Below are positions 18,592 to 27,654 of a DNA stretch of 45,419 nucleotides, one piece after another. Made by a program: the position numbers and the translations under genes. Below the pieces are notes generated by a model. It searched no databases and was not told the DNA's origin. It saw only the letters and a list, made by a program, of their open reading frames with translations. Position 1 is the stretch's first letter, and each line of letters opens with the position of its first letter. Origin of the DNA: Candidatus Wolfebacteria bacterium (lineage in GTDB: Bacteria > Patescibacteriota > Minisyncoccia > Phycocordibacterales > Phycocordibacteraceae); the NCBI GenBank assembly GCA_002400985.2, contig NVRX02000006.1:169368-214786 (forward strand), written 5' to 3'.

Positions 18592-19149
18592 ATGAATTAT
18601 CCAAAATACTTTGCAACAGGAAACAGGAACAAATTACGTGAAGTGAACAGCATTCTTGAAGAAAAATTAGAACAAATCGATCTTGACCTTGTAGAGATTC
18701 AATCTACAGACGTTATTGAAGTTGTAAAAGCAAAAGCAATACAGGCTTATAAAGAAACAGGAAAGATTGTTCTTGTAGAAGACACAGGACTTTCTTTTGT
18801 TGCTTGGAATAACTTACCAGGGGCTCTCATTAAATGGTTCTTAGAAGAAGTTGAACTTTCTGAGATAATAAAAATGCTTGAAAGTTTTGAAAACAAAGAA
18901 GTTGTTGCGCATACAGCCTTTTGTTTCTTCGACGGTAGCAAAACACATATTTTTGAGGCAAAAATAAAAGGAAGTGTGGCGAAAGAAATTAAAGGCGAAG
19001 AAGGTTTCGGCTGGGATGCTTTATTTATTCCTGAAGGAGGTACAAAAAGTTTTGCCGAAATGAACCCTGAAGAAAAAAATAAAATATCTATGCGTCGCCT
19101 TGCATTAGAAAAACTGGCCAACATCTCTGTTGGCCAGCCTACTTCTTAA
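18592..19149 (+). CDS. non-canonical purine NTP pyrophosphatase (RdgB/HAM1 family)
   Basis: YFATGNRNKLREVNSIL, VLVEDTGLSF, GEEGFGWDALFIPEG. Confidence 0.88.
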   Translation: MNYPKYFATGNRNKLREVNSILEEKLEQIDLDLVEIQSTDVIEVVKAKAIQAYKETGKIVLVEDTGLSFVAWNNLPGALIKWFLEEVELSEIIKMLESFENKEVVAHTAFCFFDGSKTHIFEAKIKGSVAKEIKGEEGFGWDALFIPEGGTKSFAEMNPEEKNKISMRRLALEKLANISVGQPTS

Positions 19150-19733
19150 AACGGATCTTCCATCCTATACTTTTTCTTATATTCTTTCCATACAGGGAGA
19201 AAATTTTCTGGAAAAAGTTCGAAATGAACCTCGTCACATACTTTACCTCTCCGAATATGTTCACCTTTGAAAACAGCAACACGTTTATGTCCTGTTTTTT
19301 CGAGATAACGCATACTGCGTGGGTTAGTTGAAATTACAGAACTTCTAATTTTTCGAAGGTTTCGAAAGTAGAAAGCATAATAGAGCTGAAGCATTTTTGC
19401 CTCTGTGCCGTATCCTTTGTCGCAAAACTCAGGATCAAGCACCGCTCCGGTAACTGCAACACCGTCAGGTCTCAAATGAAGTCCAATGTGCCCAATATAT
19501 GTACTGGGCTCACCAGAATTCTTTTTAAGAATGGCAAAAACAATATCTGTCTTTGACTCTTCCAGACTATCCAACCATTCTTTTTCAGATTTGAGTGAAA
19601 GCGGTGGAACAGCAAGAAGGTACTGGGATACACGCACATCATTTATAATGCGAGTAACGTGTGTCAGATAGCTACTCTGCATTAACCCAAGGTCAATACG
19701 ATTACCGCGTAAGATAATTACATGATCAGTCAT
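19146..19733 (-). CDS. GNAT-family N-acetyltransferase (RimJ/RimL-like)
   Basis: GNAT fold sequence (GYGTEAKMLQLYYAF, RSMRYLEKTGHKRVAVF); SD AGGAG before ATG 19733. Confidence 0.8.
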   Translation of the reverse strand: MTDHVIILRGNRIDLGLMQSSYLTHVTRIINDVRVSQYLLAVPPLSLKSEKEWLDSLEESKTDIVFAILKKNSGEPSTYIGHIGLHLRPDGVAVTGAVLDPEFCDKGYGTEAKMLQLYYAFYFRNLRKIRSSVISTNPRSMRYLEKTGHKRVAVFKGEHIRRGKVCDEVHFELFPENFLPVWKEYKKKYRMEDPF

Positions 19734-19975
19734 GTGATACTCCTGTTTTAGATTTAAAGAACAATGCTGTAAAAAAGCCTCATGCTTATATACAGCTGAG
19801 GCTTTTGGAGGTTTCTTCAAGAGATTCAGCTACATACAAACATTACAAAGTCGGCCCTTTGCTAGGGATACTTCTGTAATATTCATATATGTGCTGAATA
19901 AATTCATACTTTTACTGTACCTAATATAAAAAACTTGTCAATAATCTCAATTCATATACTATAGAGAGATAAATT

Positions 19976-20050
19976 ATGCAGTCACAAAATCATCATACGC
20001 ATATCTCTCATATTGAAGCGCTCAATAGCGCTCGTAAGATGCGTGCTTGA
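19976..20050 (+). CDS. possible His-rich short leader ORF (MQSQNHHTHISHIEALNSARKMRA)
   Basis: short ORF after a plausible promoter (TTGTCA-16-TACTAT); 3' part overlaps small hairpins. Confidence 0.3.
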   Translation: MQSQNHHTHISHIEALNSARKMRA

Positions 20051-20074
20051 GCACAAAGCTTAACAACTAAATAA

Positions 20075-20902
20075 ATGCGTATGAATATACCCGGAACTAT
20101 TTCGGTTATGACTGGTCTCTCGACCGGAAAAAGACTTGTGGTTATGGTAGGAACCCATGGAAACGAAACATGTGGTCCACTAATGTTGAGAGAAAGATTT
20201 TCTGAAATACAAATACAAAGAGGGGAGGTAATCTTTATTGAGGGAAATCCAAGGGCTATAGAGGAAAATGTAAGATATATAGACGAAAACTTAAATCGAA
20301 TGTTTCGAGCTGTAGACTCCTATTCTGCAAAAGAAAGAGAATCTTATGAATTTAAAAGAGCGCAAGAGTTAAAGCCCCTTTTGTCTTCTTGTGATGCACT
20401 TCTTGATATTCACTCAAGTGGAACAAAAGATACTGTACCGTTTGTAATCTGTGAACAAAATTCATTTGAAATAGTAAAGGAGTTTCCTTTTGAGATTGTT
20501 TCGTATGGGTTTGATCAAATTGAACCAGGAGGAACAGATACTTACGTAAATGAAAATGGAGGAAACGGTATCTGTATTGAGTGTGGATACCACTATGACC
20601 CAAAAGCAAAAGATAGGTCTTGGGAATCTCTGAAAGACTTCCTTATTATTAATGGTGCAATAGATGGCGAACTTAATACTCCCAGAGATCAAATGGTAGT
20701 AAACTCAAACTACCTCTACAAAACAAAAGTTAACTTCAGACTACACAAATATTTTGCTGACTTTGAGGAAATAAGAGAGGGAGATTTCATTGGTACTGAC
20801 GGAAATGAAAAAATACATGCACCAAAAGACGGTTTGATTATATTTGCCCGTAATAGGGAAGACTCAGGAGAAGAAGCGTTTATTGTGGGAGATGTAGAAT
20901 AG
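20075..20902 (+). CDS. succinylglutamate desuccinylase/aspartoacylase (AstE/ASPA) family protein
   Basis: VGTHGNETCGP, DENLNRMFR, ALLDIHSSGT zinc-carboxypeptidase-like motifs. Confidence 0.82.
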   Translation: MRMNIPGTISVMTGLSTGKRLVVMVGTHGNETCGPLMLRERFSEIQIQRGEVIFIEGNPRAIEENVRYIDENLNRMFRAVDSYSAKERESYEFKRAQELKPLLSSCDALLDIHSSGTKDTVPFVICEQNSFEIVKEFPFEIVSYGFDQIEPGGTDTYVNENGGNGICIECGYHYDPKAKDRSWESLKDFLIINGAIDGELNTPRDQMVVNSNYLYKTKVNFRLHKYFADFEEIREGDFIGTDGNEKIHAPKDGLIIFARNREDSGEEAFIVGDVE

Positions 20903-20930
20903 ATGCAAAAGAATTTGCTACACTACACAC

Positions 20931-22163
20931 ATGAACCTAAAACAGGAACTCAAAAACCGAGGATTCATCCACCAAGTAGCAGGTGGAGAATTAGGGGATG
21001 TTCTTAAAGAAAAGAGAACCTTCTACCTCGGCCTTGATCCTAGTGCTGATTCCTTTCAAATAGGAAACTTAGCACCTCTCATGCTTGCAAAGCGACTTAT
21101 AGATCATGGACACAAAGCCATAATCCTCATTGGTGGTGCAACAGGACAAATTGGAGATCCAGGAGGAAAGAAGAGTGAGCGTGTATTGCAAGACGTAAAA
21201 GTAATTGAAAAGAATGCAAAAGCACAAATTAAGCAGATTCAAAAACTATTTGGTACAAAAGACCTAATGGTAGTGAACAATGCAGACTGGTTAAACAAAC
21301 TCAATCTCATTGATTTCCTCAGAGATATTGGAAAGCACTTTACCGTAAACTCTTTAATCAAGAGAGATTTAATAAAAGACAGACTTCAAGGAGACGAAAA
21401 CAGTATTTCATACACTGAATTCTCATATGCACTCCTTCAGGCGTATGATTTCTATCATCTCCATGAGAAATACAACTGTGACCTGCAAATAGGAGCATCA
21501 GATCAATGGGGAAACATTGTTTCTGGCATGGAGCTTGTTCGAAAGAAAACAGGTAATAGTGTATACGGGCTAACAATGCCACTCATAACAGACACAACAG
21601 GGAAGAAATTTGGAAAGAGTGAAGGAAATGCAGTATGGCTTGATATAAAAAAGACATCAGTGTTTGCCTTTTATCAATTCTGGTTCAATACAAAGGATCA
21701 AGATGTAGAACATCTACTCAATATCTATACTGAACTAACACATGAACAGATACGAGACCTCATGGATAAAGATCCTCAAGCACGAAATGCACAAAAAACT
21801 CTCGCACATGAAGCAACAACACTGGTACATGGAGAAAAAGAAGCAAGAGCTGCACAAGAGGCCTCAAAAGTACTCTTTTCTGGTGACTTGAGTACTATTA
21901 CGAAACAGACTAAGAAGATGCTTCTGGAGGGCGCACCAAGCCTTAGCGTAGCTTCTGGAGATGCATTCATAGACATTCTTATACACGCACACCTCGCACA
22001 ATCAAAAGGAGAAGCAAAACGACTTATAGAAGGTGGAGGTGTAGGAATAGGGAATAGAAAAGTATCAAATATTGGAGAAACTCTTAATTCAGAAGATTTT
22101 TCAAATGGATTGGCACTTCTAAAGAAAGGGAAGAAAGAAGTAGTACTTCTTGAGCTTACGTAG
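20931..22163 (+). CDS. tyrS: tyrosyl-tRNA synthetase
   Basis: LGLDPSADSFQIGNL, GGATGQIGDPGGKKSER, KFGKSEGNAVWLD (KMSKS variant), C-terminal S4-like domain. Confidence 0.95.
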   Translation: MNLKQELKNRGFIHQVAGGELGDVLKEKRTFYLGLDPSADSFQIGNLAPLMLAKRLIDHGHKAIILIGGATGQIGDPGGKKSERVLQDVKVIEKNAKAQIKQIQKLFGTKDLMVVNNADWLNKLNLIDFLRDIGKHFTVNSLIKRDLIKDRLQGDENSISYTEFSYALLQAYDFYHLHEKYNCDLQIGASDQWGNIVSGMELVRKKTGNSVYGLTMPLITDTTGKKFGKSEGNAVWLDIKKTSVFAFYQFWFNTKDQDVEHLLNIYTELTHEQIRDLMDKDPQARNAQKTLAHEATTLVHGEKEARAAQEASKVLFSGDLSTITKQTKKMLLEGAPSLSVASGDAFIDILIHAHLAQSKGEAKRLIEGGGVGIGNRKVSNIGETLNSEDFSNGLALLKKGKKEVVLLELT

Positions 22164-22195
22164 TCAACACTCTTTACATTCTTGACACTAATAAC

Positions 22196-22204
22196 TGCTA
22201 TACT
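22196..22204 (+). promoter_or_regulatory. extended -10 promoter TGCTATACT directly upstream of the endonuclease ORF
   Basis: TGCTATACT with 6 nt to ATG. Confidence 0.5.
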
Positions 22205-22210
22205 TTATAT

Positions 22211-23020
22211 ATGGTAACTAGATGGACAAAAGAAGAGGAATTTTTCTATAAAAAACAGTTAAAACAACTGTATGTTACAGAGAATCTTTCCATACAAGAA
22301 GTAGCAAATGTTCTTAAAATGTCAGACAAAGGAGTGTACGACCGTCTCGTAAGGCTTAATATCAAAACAACGCCTAATCTTAAAGTTAAATACTTAAATA
22401 GAAGGCCTCCGGTAAGACTTCCAAGAAAATCGAATGATCTCGCTGAATTCCTTGGAATAATGCTGGGTGATGGTCACGTTGCTCATTTTCAAACATTAGT
22501 AACTCTTGGAACAAAAGAAAAAGAATATGTCATATATGTCCAAAAACTAATGACAAAACTATTTCAAGTTCCAGCTACAGCAACTACAAATAAGAAAGGG
22601 TATAGCAATGTATACATTGGCTCAGTAGAAATAACCAAATTTTTAAAGCAAAAGCATGGACTTGTTCAAAACAAAGTTAAAGCACAGGTTGATGTCCCAT
22701 CTTGGATTTTTGAAAGAAAGTCATACATGAAAGCATTCTGTAAAGGATTTTTTGATACTGATGGGTCAATATATCGCTTAAAGTTTGGCGTGCAGATATC
22801 AATAACAAACTACTCAAAACCCCTGCTTCTCTCTTTACAAAGAATGCTTCGAACGTTAGGATACAGCGTATCTGAGATTAGTGTTGTTCGCTTTTACATA
22901 ACAAAAAGAAGTCATGTTGAGCGGTTTTTTGCAGAGATACAGCCTGCAAATAGCAAACACTGTGAAAGATACAAAAGATTCATGCGTCGATCGGATAGCG
23001 GCTATTCCAGGAGACTGTAA
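22211..23020 (+). CDS. LAGLIDADG-type homing endonuclease with N-terminal HTH
   Basis: LAEFLGIMLGDGHV and FCKGFFDTDGSI motifs; 3' end overlaps tRNA-Tyr. Confidence 0.85.
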   Translation: MVTRWTKEEEFFYKKQLKQLYVTENLSIQEVANVLKMSDKGVYDRLVRLNIKTTPNLKVKYLNRRPPVRLPRKSNDLAEFLGIMLGDGHVAHFQTLVTLGTKEKEYVIYVQKLMTKLFQVPATATTNKKGYSNVYIGSVEITKFLKQKHGLVQNKVKAQVDVPSWIFERKSYMKAFCKGFFDTDGSIYRLKFGVQISITNYSKPLLLSLQRMLRTLGYSVSEISVVRFYITKRSHVERFFAEIQPANSKHCERYKRFMRRSDSGYSRRL

Positions 23021-23065
23021 CTCTCCCGCCATCAGGCATCGTGGGTTCGAGTCCCTCTCGGCGCA
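22984..23065 (+). tRNA. tRNA-Tyr (GTA), class II with variable arm, CCA not encoded
   Basis: acceptor GCGTCGA/TCGGCGC (one G-U), anticodon arm GGAGA-ctGTAac-TCTCC, variable stem GCC/GGC, T-loop TTCGAGT. Confidence 0.93.
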
Positions 23066-23075
23066 CAACATAAAG

Positions 23076-23105
23076 AAAAAAGGTCGGTATATACCGACCT
23101 TTTTC
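23076..23105. terminator. bidirectional intrinsic terminator
   Basis: palindrome AAAAAGGTCGGTATATACCGACCTTTTT. Confidence 0.85.
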
Positions 23106-23123
23106 TTATATAAGCACCAGTCT

Positions 23124-23558
23124 CTATTTAAGAGGTAAGTTTGAACCTTGTCCTGCAAACTTTGTCTCCATATATCCCATAAAGAGCCCTATGATTACAC
23201 CATCAATAAGTGTCCAAAATGGTGAGCTGAGCCCTGTCCATGACACAATATTTGACTGCATAATCACCTCAAGTGAGTCATGGCTTAGCAGTATGTACAT
23301 TAATGTGAATAGAAAACCTGCAACAGCTCCTCGTATCCACCACCGCATCTTGAAACCAAAGATTGGATGATAATCAAACATTCCCATGAGTCCAAGAGTG
23401 AGTCCCATCAATACAAAAGTGATGAGTGTGCCAAAGCCAAACATGCTGAATAGAGAGAATCCAAAGATTGGTGACATGGTAATAACCAGAGCACCTATAA
23501 TCAGACCTGTCATAACTCCAATGAACATTCGGCCAGTCACTGATTGAATTTTAAACAT
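23124..23558 (-). CDS. hypothetical multi-pass membrane protein
   Basis: hydrophobic ORF, convergent with tRNA-Tyr. Confidence 0.7.
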   Translation of the reverse strand: MFKIQSVTGRMFIGVMTGLIIGALVITMSPIFGFSLFSMFGFGTLITFVLMGLTLGLMGMFDYHPIFGFKMRWWIRGAVAGFLFTLMYILLSHDSLEVIMQSNIVSWTGLSSPFWTLIDGVIIGLFMGYMETKFAGQGSNLPLK

Positions 23559-23639
23559 ATTTTTTACTAAAGATTAATACTTTCATTATATCATTGCCAC
23601 AGTTTTTTCTTGGTAATTGTTTGCTATAATTCTCTCCAT

Positions 23640-24611
23640 ATGACAAAGCCAACATTACTTTCAGGTGTAAAGCCATCAGGGCAACTACATGTTGGAAACT
23701 ATCTCGGAGCGATAAAGCAATTCGTAGATCTACAACATAAGTACAATATGTACGTAATGGTTGCTGACTATCACGCTCTCAATACCGTGCAATCTAAAGA
23801 GAAGATGCAACAGCAAACAAAAGAACTTGTTGCAGCGTATGTTGCCGTAGGACTTGATCCAAAAAAGGTAACTATCTTTAAGCAGTCAGACATACCGCAA
23901 CACACTGAACTCACATGGATTTTTAATACCATAACAACCATGCCGTATCTCATGCGTGCACATGCTTTCAAAGATGCGGAAGCAAAGAATAAGGACATAT
24001 CGGTAGGAACCTTTGATTATCCTATGCTTATGGCATCAGATATCCTTCTGTATAGCCCAGATGTAGTTCCTGTAGGGAAAGATCAGAAACAACACATTGA
24101 ATTTGCACGAGACACTGCACAAAAATTTAATAACACATATGGAGAAACATTTACGCTTCCAAAAGAACTCATTCCTGCAGAAGTAGCAATAATCCCTGGA
24201 ATAGATGGACAAAAGATGAGTAAGAGCTACAACAATGTAATCCCTCTCTTTGGAACAGATGAAGACATAGATAAAGCGGTAATGGGAATTAAAACTGACT
24301 CAAAAGAAAAAGGAGTAGCACTTGATCCTACAACTGACATAACATTCAAACTGCACGAACACTTTAGTAAAAAACAAATAGAAGAATTGAGAGAACGATA
24401 CCTAAAAGGAAGTATTGGATACAAAGAATCAAAAGAGATTCTCGCAACAAATATAAAAGAACTTGTTGGTCCTATGCGGGAAACGTATACTGCATTGCTA
24501 AACAATCCTAATAAGATTAAGAAAATACTAGACAAGGGAGCAAAAAGAGCAGGAAAGGTAGCGGCAGCAAAAATGAAGGAGGTTAAAAGAGCAATAGGAG
24601 TAACACAATAA
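23640..24611 (+). CDS. trpS: tryptophanyl-tRNA synthetase
   Basis: SGVKPSGQLHVGNYLGAI, PGIDGQKMSKSYNN; ATG 23640 preceded by TGCTATAAT. Confidence 0.96.
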   Translation: MTKPTLLSGVKPSGQLHVGNYLGAIKQFVDLQHKYNMYVMVADYHALNTVQSKEKMQQQTKELVAAYVAVGLDPKKVTIFKQSDIPQHTELTWIFNTITTMPYLMRAHAFKDAEAKNKDISVGTFDYPMLMASDILLYSPDVVPVGKDQKQHIEFARDTAQKFNNTYGETFTLPKELIPAEVAIIPGIDGQKMSKSYNNVIPLFGTDEDIDKAVMGIKTDSKEKGVALDPTTDITFKLHEHFSKKQIEELRERYLKGSIGYKESKEILATNIKELVGPMRETYTALLNNPNKIKKILDKGAKRAGKVAAAKMKEVKRAIGVTQ

Positions 24612-24613
24612 TT

Positions 24614-25957
24614 ATGGAACGAATACTTATAGGAGACTTAAAAGATCACATTGGGAAAGATGTAACTATAAAAGGATGGGTAGATGGCGTACGAGACCAT
24701 GGAAAGGTAGCTTTTCTGGTACTTCGAGATAGGAGTGGAAACGTACAAGCTGTTGCATCTGGTGATTATAACGAAACTGCATTGCCTGCAGCACAAGAGC
24801 TTGGTGAGCAATATGCAGTGGAAATAATGGGAGAAGTAAAAGAACGTCCTGAAAAGATGAAAAGAGAAGAAGTAAACGGAGAACTTGAGTTTGGTATTAA
24901 GGAAATAGTAGTACTTAGCAAAGCAGAACAGATGCCATTTGATATGTCTGCAGAACTAAACATAGACACACACCTAGATAATCTTCCACTAACACTGCGA
25001 ACAGAGAAATCTAGAGCAATTTTTAAAGTACAAAGTGAAATCCTTATTGCATACCGTGCATTCCTAAATAAAGAAGGATTTACTGAGTTCCAATCTCCAA
25101 AAATTACAGGTGATGATGCAGAAGGAGGAGCAAATACATTCTCTTTTGATTACTTTGGAGATACGAAAGCGCACCTTGCAACCTCTCCTCAATTCTATAA
25201 GCAGATAATGACCGGCGTATATGAGCGAGTATTCTCTACAGGAACTGCATTTAGGGCAGAAAAACATAGCACCAGCAGACATTTAAATGAATATACATCC
25301 CTAGACTTAGAGATGGCATTTATCAAAGACTATAAAGATGTGGCAAACCTTGTTGCTGATCTTATGCGACACATCGTAGAACACCTTAAAGAGACATGTG
25401 TGGCAGAATTTAAGCTTCTCGATGCTGAGTTTCCACTAGCGCCAAAGGAATTTCCAATGATGAAACTTGTAGAAGCACAGGAACTTATTAAAAAAGAAAC
25501 AGGAGAAGATACAGTGGGGGAACCAGACCTTGAACCAGAGCACGAACGATGGCTGTGCACCTATGCAAAAGAGAATCTAGACTCTGATTTCATCTACATT
25601 ACGCACTATCCAGTGTCTAAACGTCCAATGTACACATTTGAAGACCCAGAAACACCTGGATTTACCGGAAGTTTCGACATGCTCTTCAGAGGAGTTGAGA
25701 TTATGAGTGGAGGACAAAGAAGGCACGAGTATGACAACCTTGTAGAGGGAATAAAGATGAAAGGGCTTGATCCTGATAAATTCTCATATTATCTACAAGC
25801 ATTTAAGTATGGAATGCCAGCACACGGCGGAATTGGAATGGGACTTGAAAGACTAACTGCAAAGTTCTTAAATATTAAAAATGTAAAAGAGGCAACACTA
25901 TTCCCTCGAGACATGAATCGAATAGATACATTGCTCCACAAAAATGACAGCGAATAA
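24614..25957 (+). CDS. aspS: aspartyl-tRNA synthetase, archaeal/non-discriminating type
   Basis: 447 aa, OB fold then class II core with motif 2 FRAEKHSTSRHLNEYTSLDLEM and motif 3 GIGMGLERL; no bacterial GAD insertion. Confidence 0.88.
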   Translation: MERILIGDLKDHIGKDVTIKGWVDGVRDHGKVAFLVLRDRSGNVQAVASGDYNETALPAAQELGEQYAVEIMGEVKERPEKMKREEVNGELEFGIKEIVVLSKAEQMPFDMSAELNIDTHLDNLPLTLRTEKSRAIFKVQSEILIAYRAFLNKEGFTEFQSPKITGDDAEGGANTFSFDYFGDTKAHLATSPQFYKQIMTGVYERVFSTGTAFRAEKHSTSRHLNEYTSLDLEMAFIKDYKDVANLVADLMRHIVEHLKETCVAEFKLLDAEFPLAPKEFPMMKLVEAQELIKKETGEDTVGEPDLEPEHERWLCTYAKENLDSDFIYITHYPVSKRPMYTFEDPETPGFTGSFDMLFRGVEIMSGGQRRHEYDNLVEGIKMKGLDPDKFSYYLQAFKYGMPAHGGIGMGLERLTAKFLNIKNVKEATLFPRDMNRIDTLLHKNDSE

Positions 25958-26681
25958 CTTTCAAATAAAAACAGAATCCTTTGAAGGTCCGTTTGACCTT
26001 CTTGTATCTCTTATTGAAAAGAGGAAACTTCATGTAAGTGATGTGTCACTTGCACAAGTTGCAGATGACTACATCCAATACGTACACAAACAAACACATT
26101 TTCCTGTAGAGGAAACTGCACAGTTTATCCTTATTGCAGCCACACTGCTTCTTATAAAATCAAAAAATCTTCTTCCAGTACTAGATCTCAGCACAGAAGA
26201 AGAGGGAGATGTCGTAGAGCTTGAAAACAGATTGAGGTTGTATAAGAAATATAGACGTATTGCACTCCTATTGTGGCCACATTGGGGTAAGAATAAACTA
26301 TATGAACGGTCTTTTGTTCCGGCAAAAGAACCAATGTTTGTGCCAGATGACAATATTACCTCTGAAGTACTCGAAGGCTCTTTACATATATTCTTAAAAA
26401 AAGCACGAAAACAATTTATAGCCCTCCCCAAAGCAAAGGTGAAAGAGGTTATATCTATTGAAGATATGATGGAAAGTCTTTCAAAGAGAATTCAGTCTTC
26501 TCTCTCTATGTCTTTCAAAGATTTCTCTAGAATAGGAAAAGCAGAGAAGATAGAGGTTGTTGTGTCATTCCTTGCAATGCTTGAGTTGGTAAAGAGGGGG
26601 GCGCTGAGTGTAGTACAACAAGGAACATTTCAAGATATTGAGCTCTCTACAACATCTGTTTCTTCTCCGAAGTATAACTAG
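25944..26681 (+). CDS. scpA: segregation and condensation protein A
   Basis: FEGPFDLLVSLIEKRKLHVSDVSLAQVADDYIQY. Confidence 0.92.
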   Translation: MTANNFQIKTESFEGPFDLLVSLIEKRKLHVSDVSLAQVADDYIQYVHKQTHFPVEETAQFILIAATLLLIKSKNLLPVLDLSTEEEGDVVELENRLRLYKKYRRIALLLWPHWGKNKLYERSFVPAKEPMFVPDDNITSEVLEGSLHIFLKKARKQFIALPKAKVKEVISIEDMMESLSKRIQSSLSMSFKDFSRIGKAEKIEVVVSFLAMLELVKRGALSVVQQGTFQDIELSTTSVSSPKYN

Positions 26682-26682
26682 A

Positions 26683-26712
26683 ACATCCGCAAAGCAAGTG
26701 CTTTGCGGATGT
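26683..26712. terminator. 13-bp perfect hairpin between convergent genes
   Basis: ACATCCGCAAAGC-aagt-GCTTTGCGGATGT. Confidence 0.65.
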
Positions 26713-26716
26713 AGTT

Positions 26717-26971
26717 TTAAGAGAATGAATGTGCATATATTGCAAAAAATGTGCATATGCTCGCTGCTATTAAGCCAAATCTAAGACACCAAGACCAAAA
26801 AATGTGTTTCTTTCGAGCACCTTCTTGATCAAAAGTAAGTACTTTATAATCTTTCTGATGTGGATTATTTTGTTCTATGTTTTCCCGTTTCCAACAAGAA
26901 ATCGCAGCCCACAAACCAAAAACAGCAGTACACCCAAAAAATAACTTCGGATAGTTTATAAAACCTTCCAT
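26717..26971 (-). CDS. small hypothetical two-TM protein
   Basis: SD AGGAGG upstream of ATG 26971; hydrophobic segments. Confidence 0.6.
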   Translation of the reverse strand: MEGFINYPKLFFGCTAVFGLWAAISCWKRENIEQNNPHQKDYKVLTFDQEGARKKHIFWSWCLRFGLIAASICTFFAIYAHSFS

Positions 26972-27063
26972 GTAATCCTCCTTTATTACTGAGACGAAAT
27001 GTCCCTCTAAATAAAAGAATACAACACCAAATAGACTATTCCAAGAATGCTATACTCACACCA

Positions 27064-27615
27064 ATGGAAACAAGCATTCAGATTGAAGCAGTGCTTTTCG
27101 CACAAGGAGAGCAGGTTGCAATAAAAGATCTTGCAAAACTTTTTGAAATACCTGAGGCAGAAGTGAAGAGAAACCTCACTATTCTTGCAGAAGAGCTCTC
27201 ATCTCGTGGTATTACACTTCTTCGTACTGATACACATGCAGAGCTCCGAACAGCATCGGAAGCAAGCGAGATATTGAAGAAAATGCAAAAGGAGGAACTC
27301 TCTGGAACTATTGGAAAGGCAGGAATAGAGACTCTATCCATACTATTTTATAAAGGGCCATCTACACGAGCAGACATTGAATACATTCGAGGGGTAAATG
27401 CAGGAGCAGCACTTAGGACACTCCTTATGCGTGGACTAGTGTCTCGTATAACAAACCCAAAGGACTCACGAAGTTATTTATATAAACCATCAACAGAAGC
27501 ATTGGCACACCTTGGCGTTGGATCTCGAGAAGAATTACCAAACTATGCCGAACTATCAAAAGAACTAGCAGCACTAGAAGAAACACTGAAAGAGAAAGAT
27601 GAGGAAGATACATAA
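27064..27615 (+). CDS. scpB: segregation and condensation protein B
   Basis: ScpB-type wHTH pair; GIETLSILFYKGPSTRADIEYIRGVNAGAALRTLLMRGLVSR. Confidence 0.93.
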   Translation: METSIQIEAVLFAQGEQVAIKDLAKLFEIPEAEVKRNLTILAEELSSRGITLLRTDTHAELRTASEASEILKKMQKEELSGTIGKAGIETLSILFYKGPSTRADIEYIRGVNAGAALRTLLMRGLVSRITNPKDSRSYLYKPSTEALAHLGVGSREELPNYAELSKELAALEETLKEKDEEDT

Positions 27616-27625
27616 TATAAAAACA

Positions 27626-27647
27626 GGATGCGTATAAATACGCATCC
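27626..27647. terminator. hairpin between scpB and convergent small ORF
   Basis: GGATGCGTA-TAAA-TACGCATCC. Confidence 0.7.
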
Positions 27648-27654
27648 TTGAGTT

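Noticed and set aside
22984-23065. Intron within tRNA-Tyr hosting the endonuclease
   Set aside because: All tRNA arms fold contiguously with no insertion; the endonuclease lies 5' of the tRNA and only overlaps its 5' half
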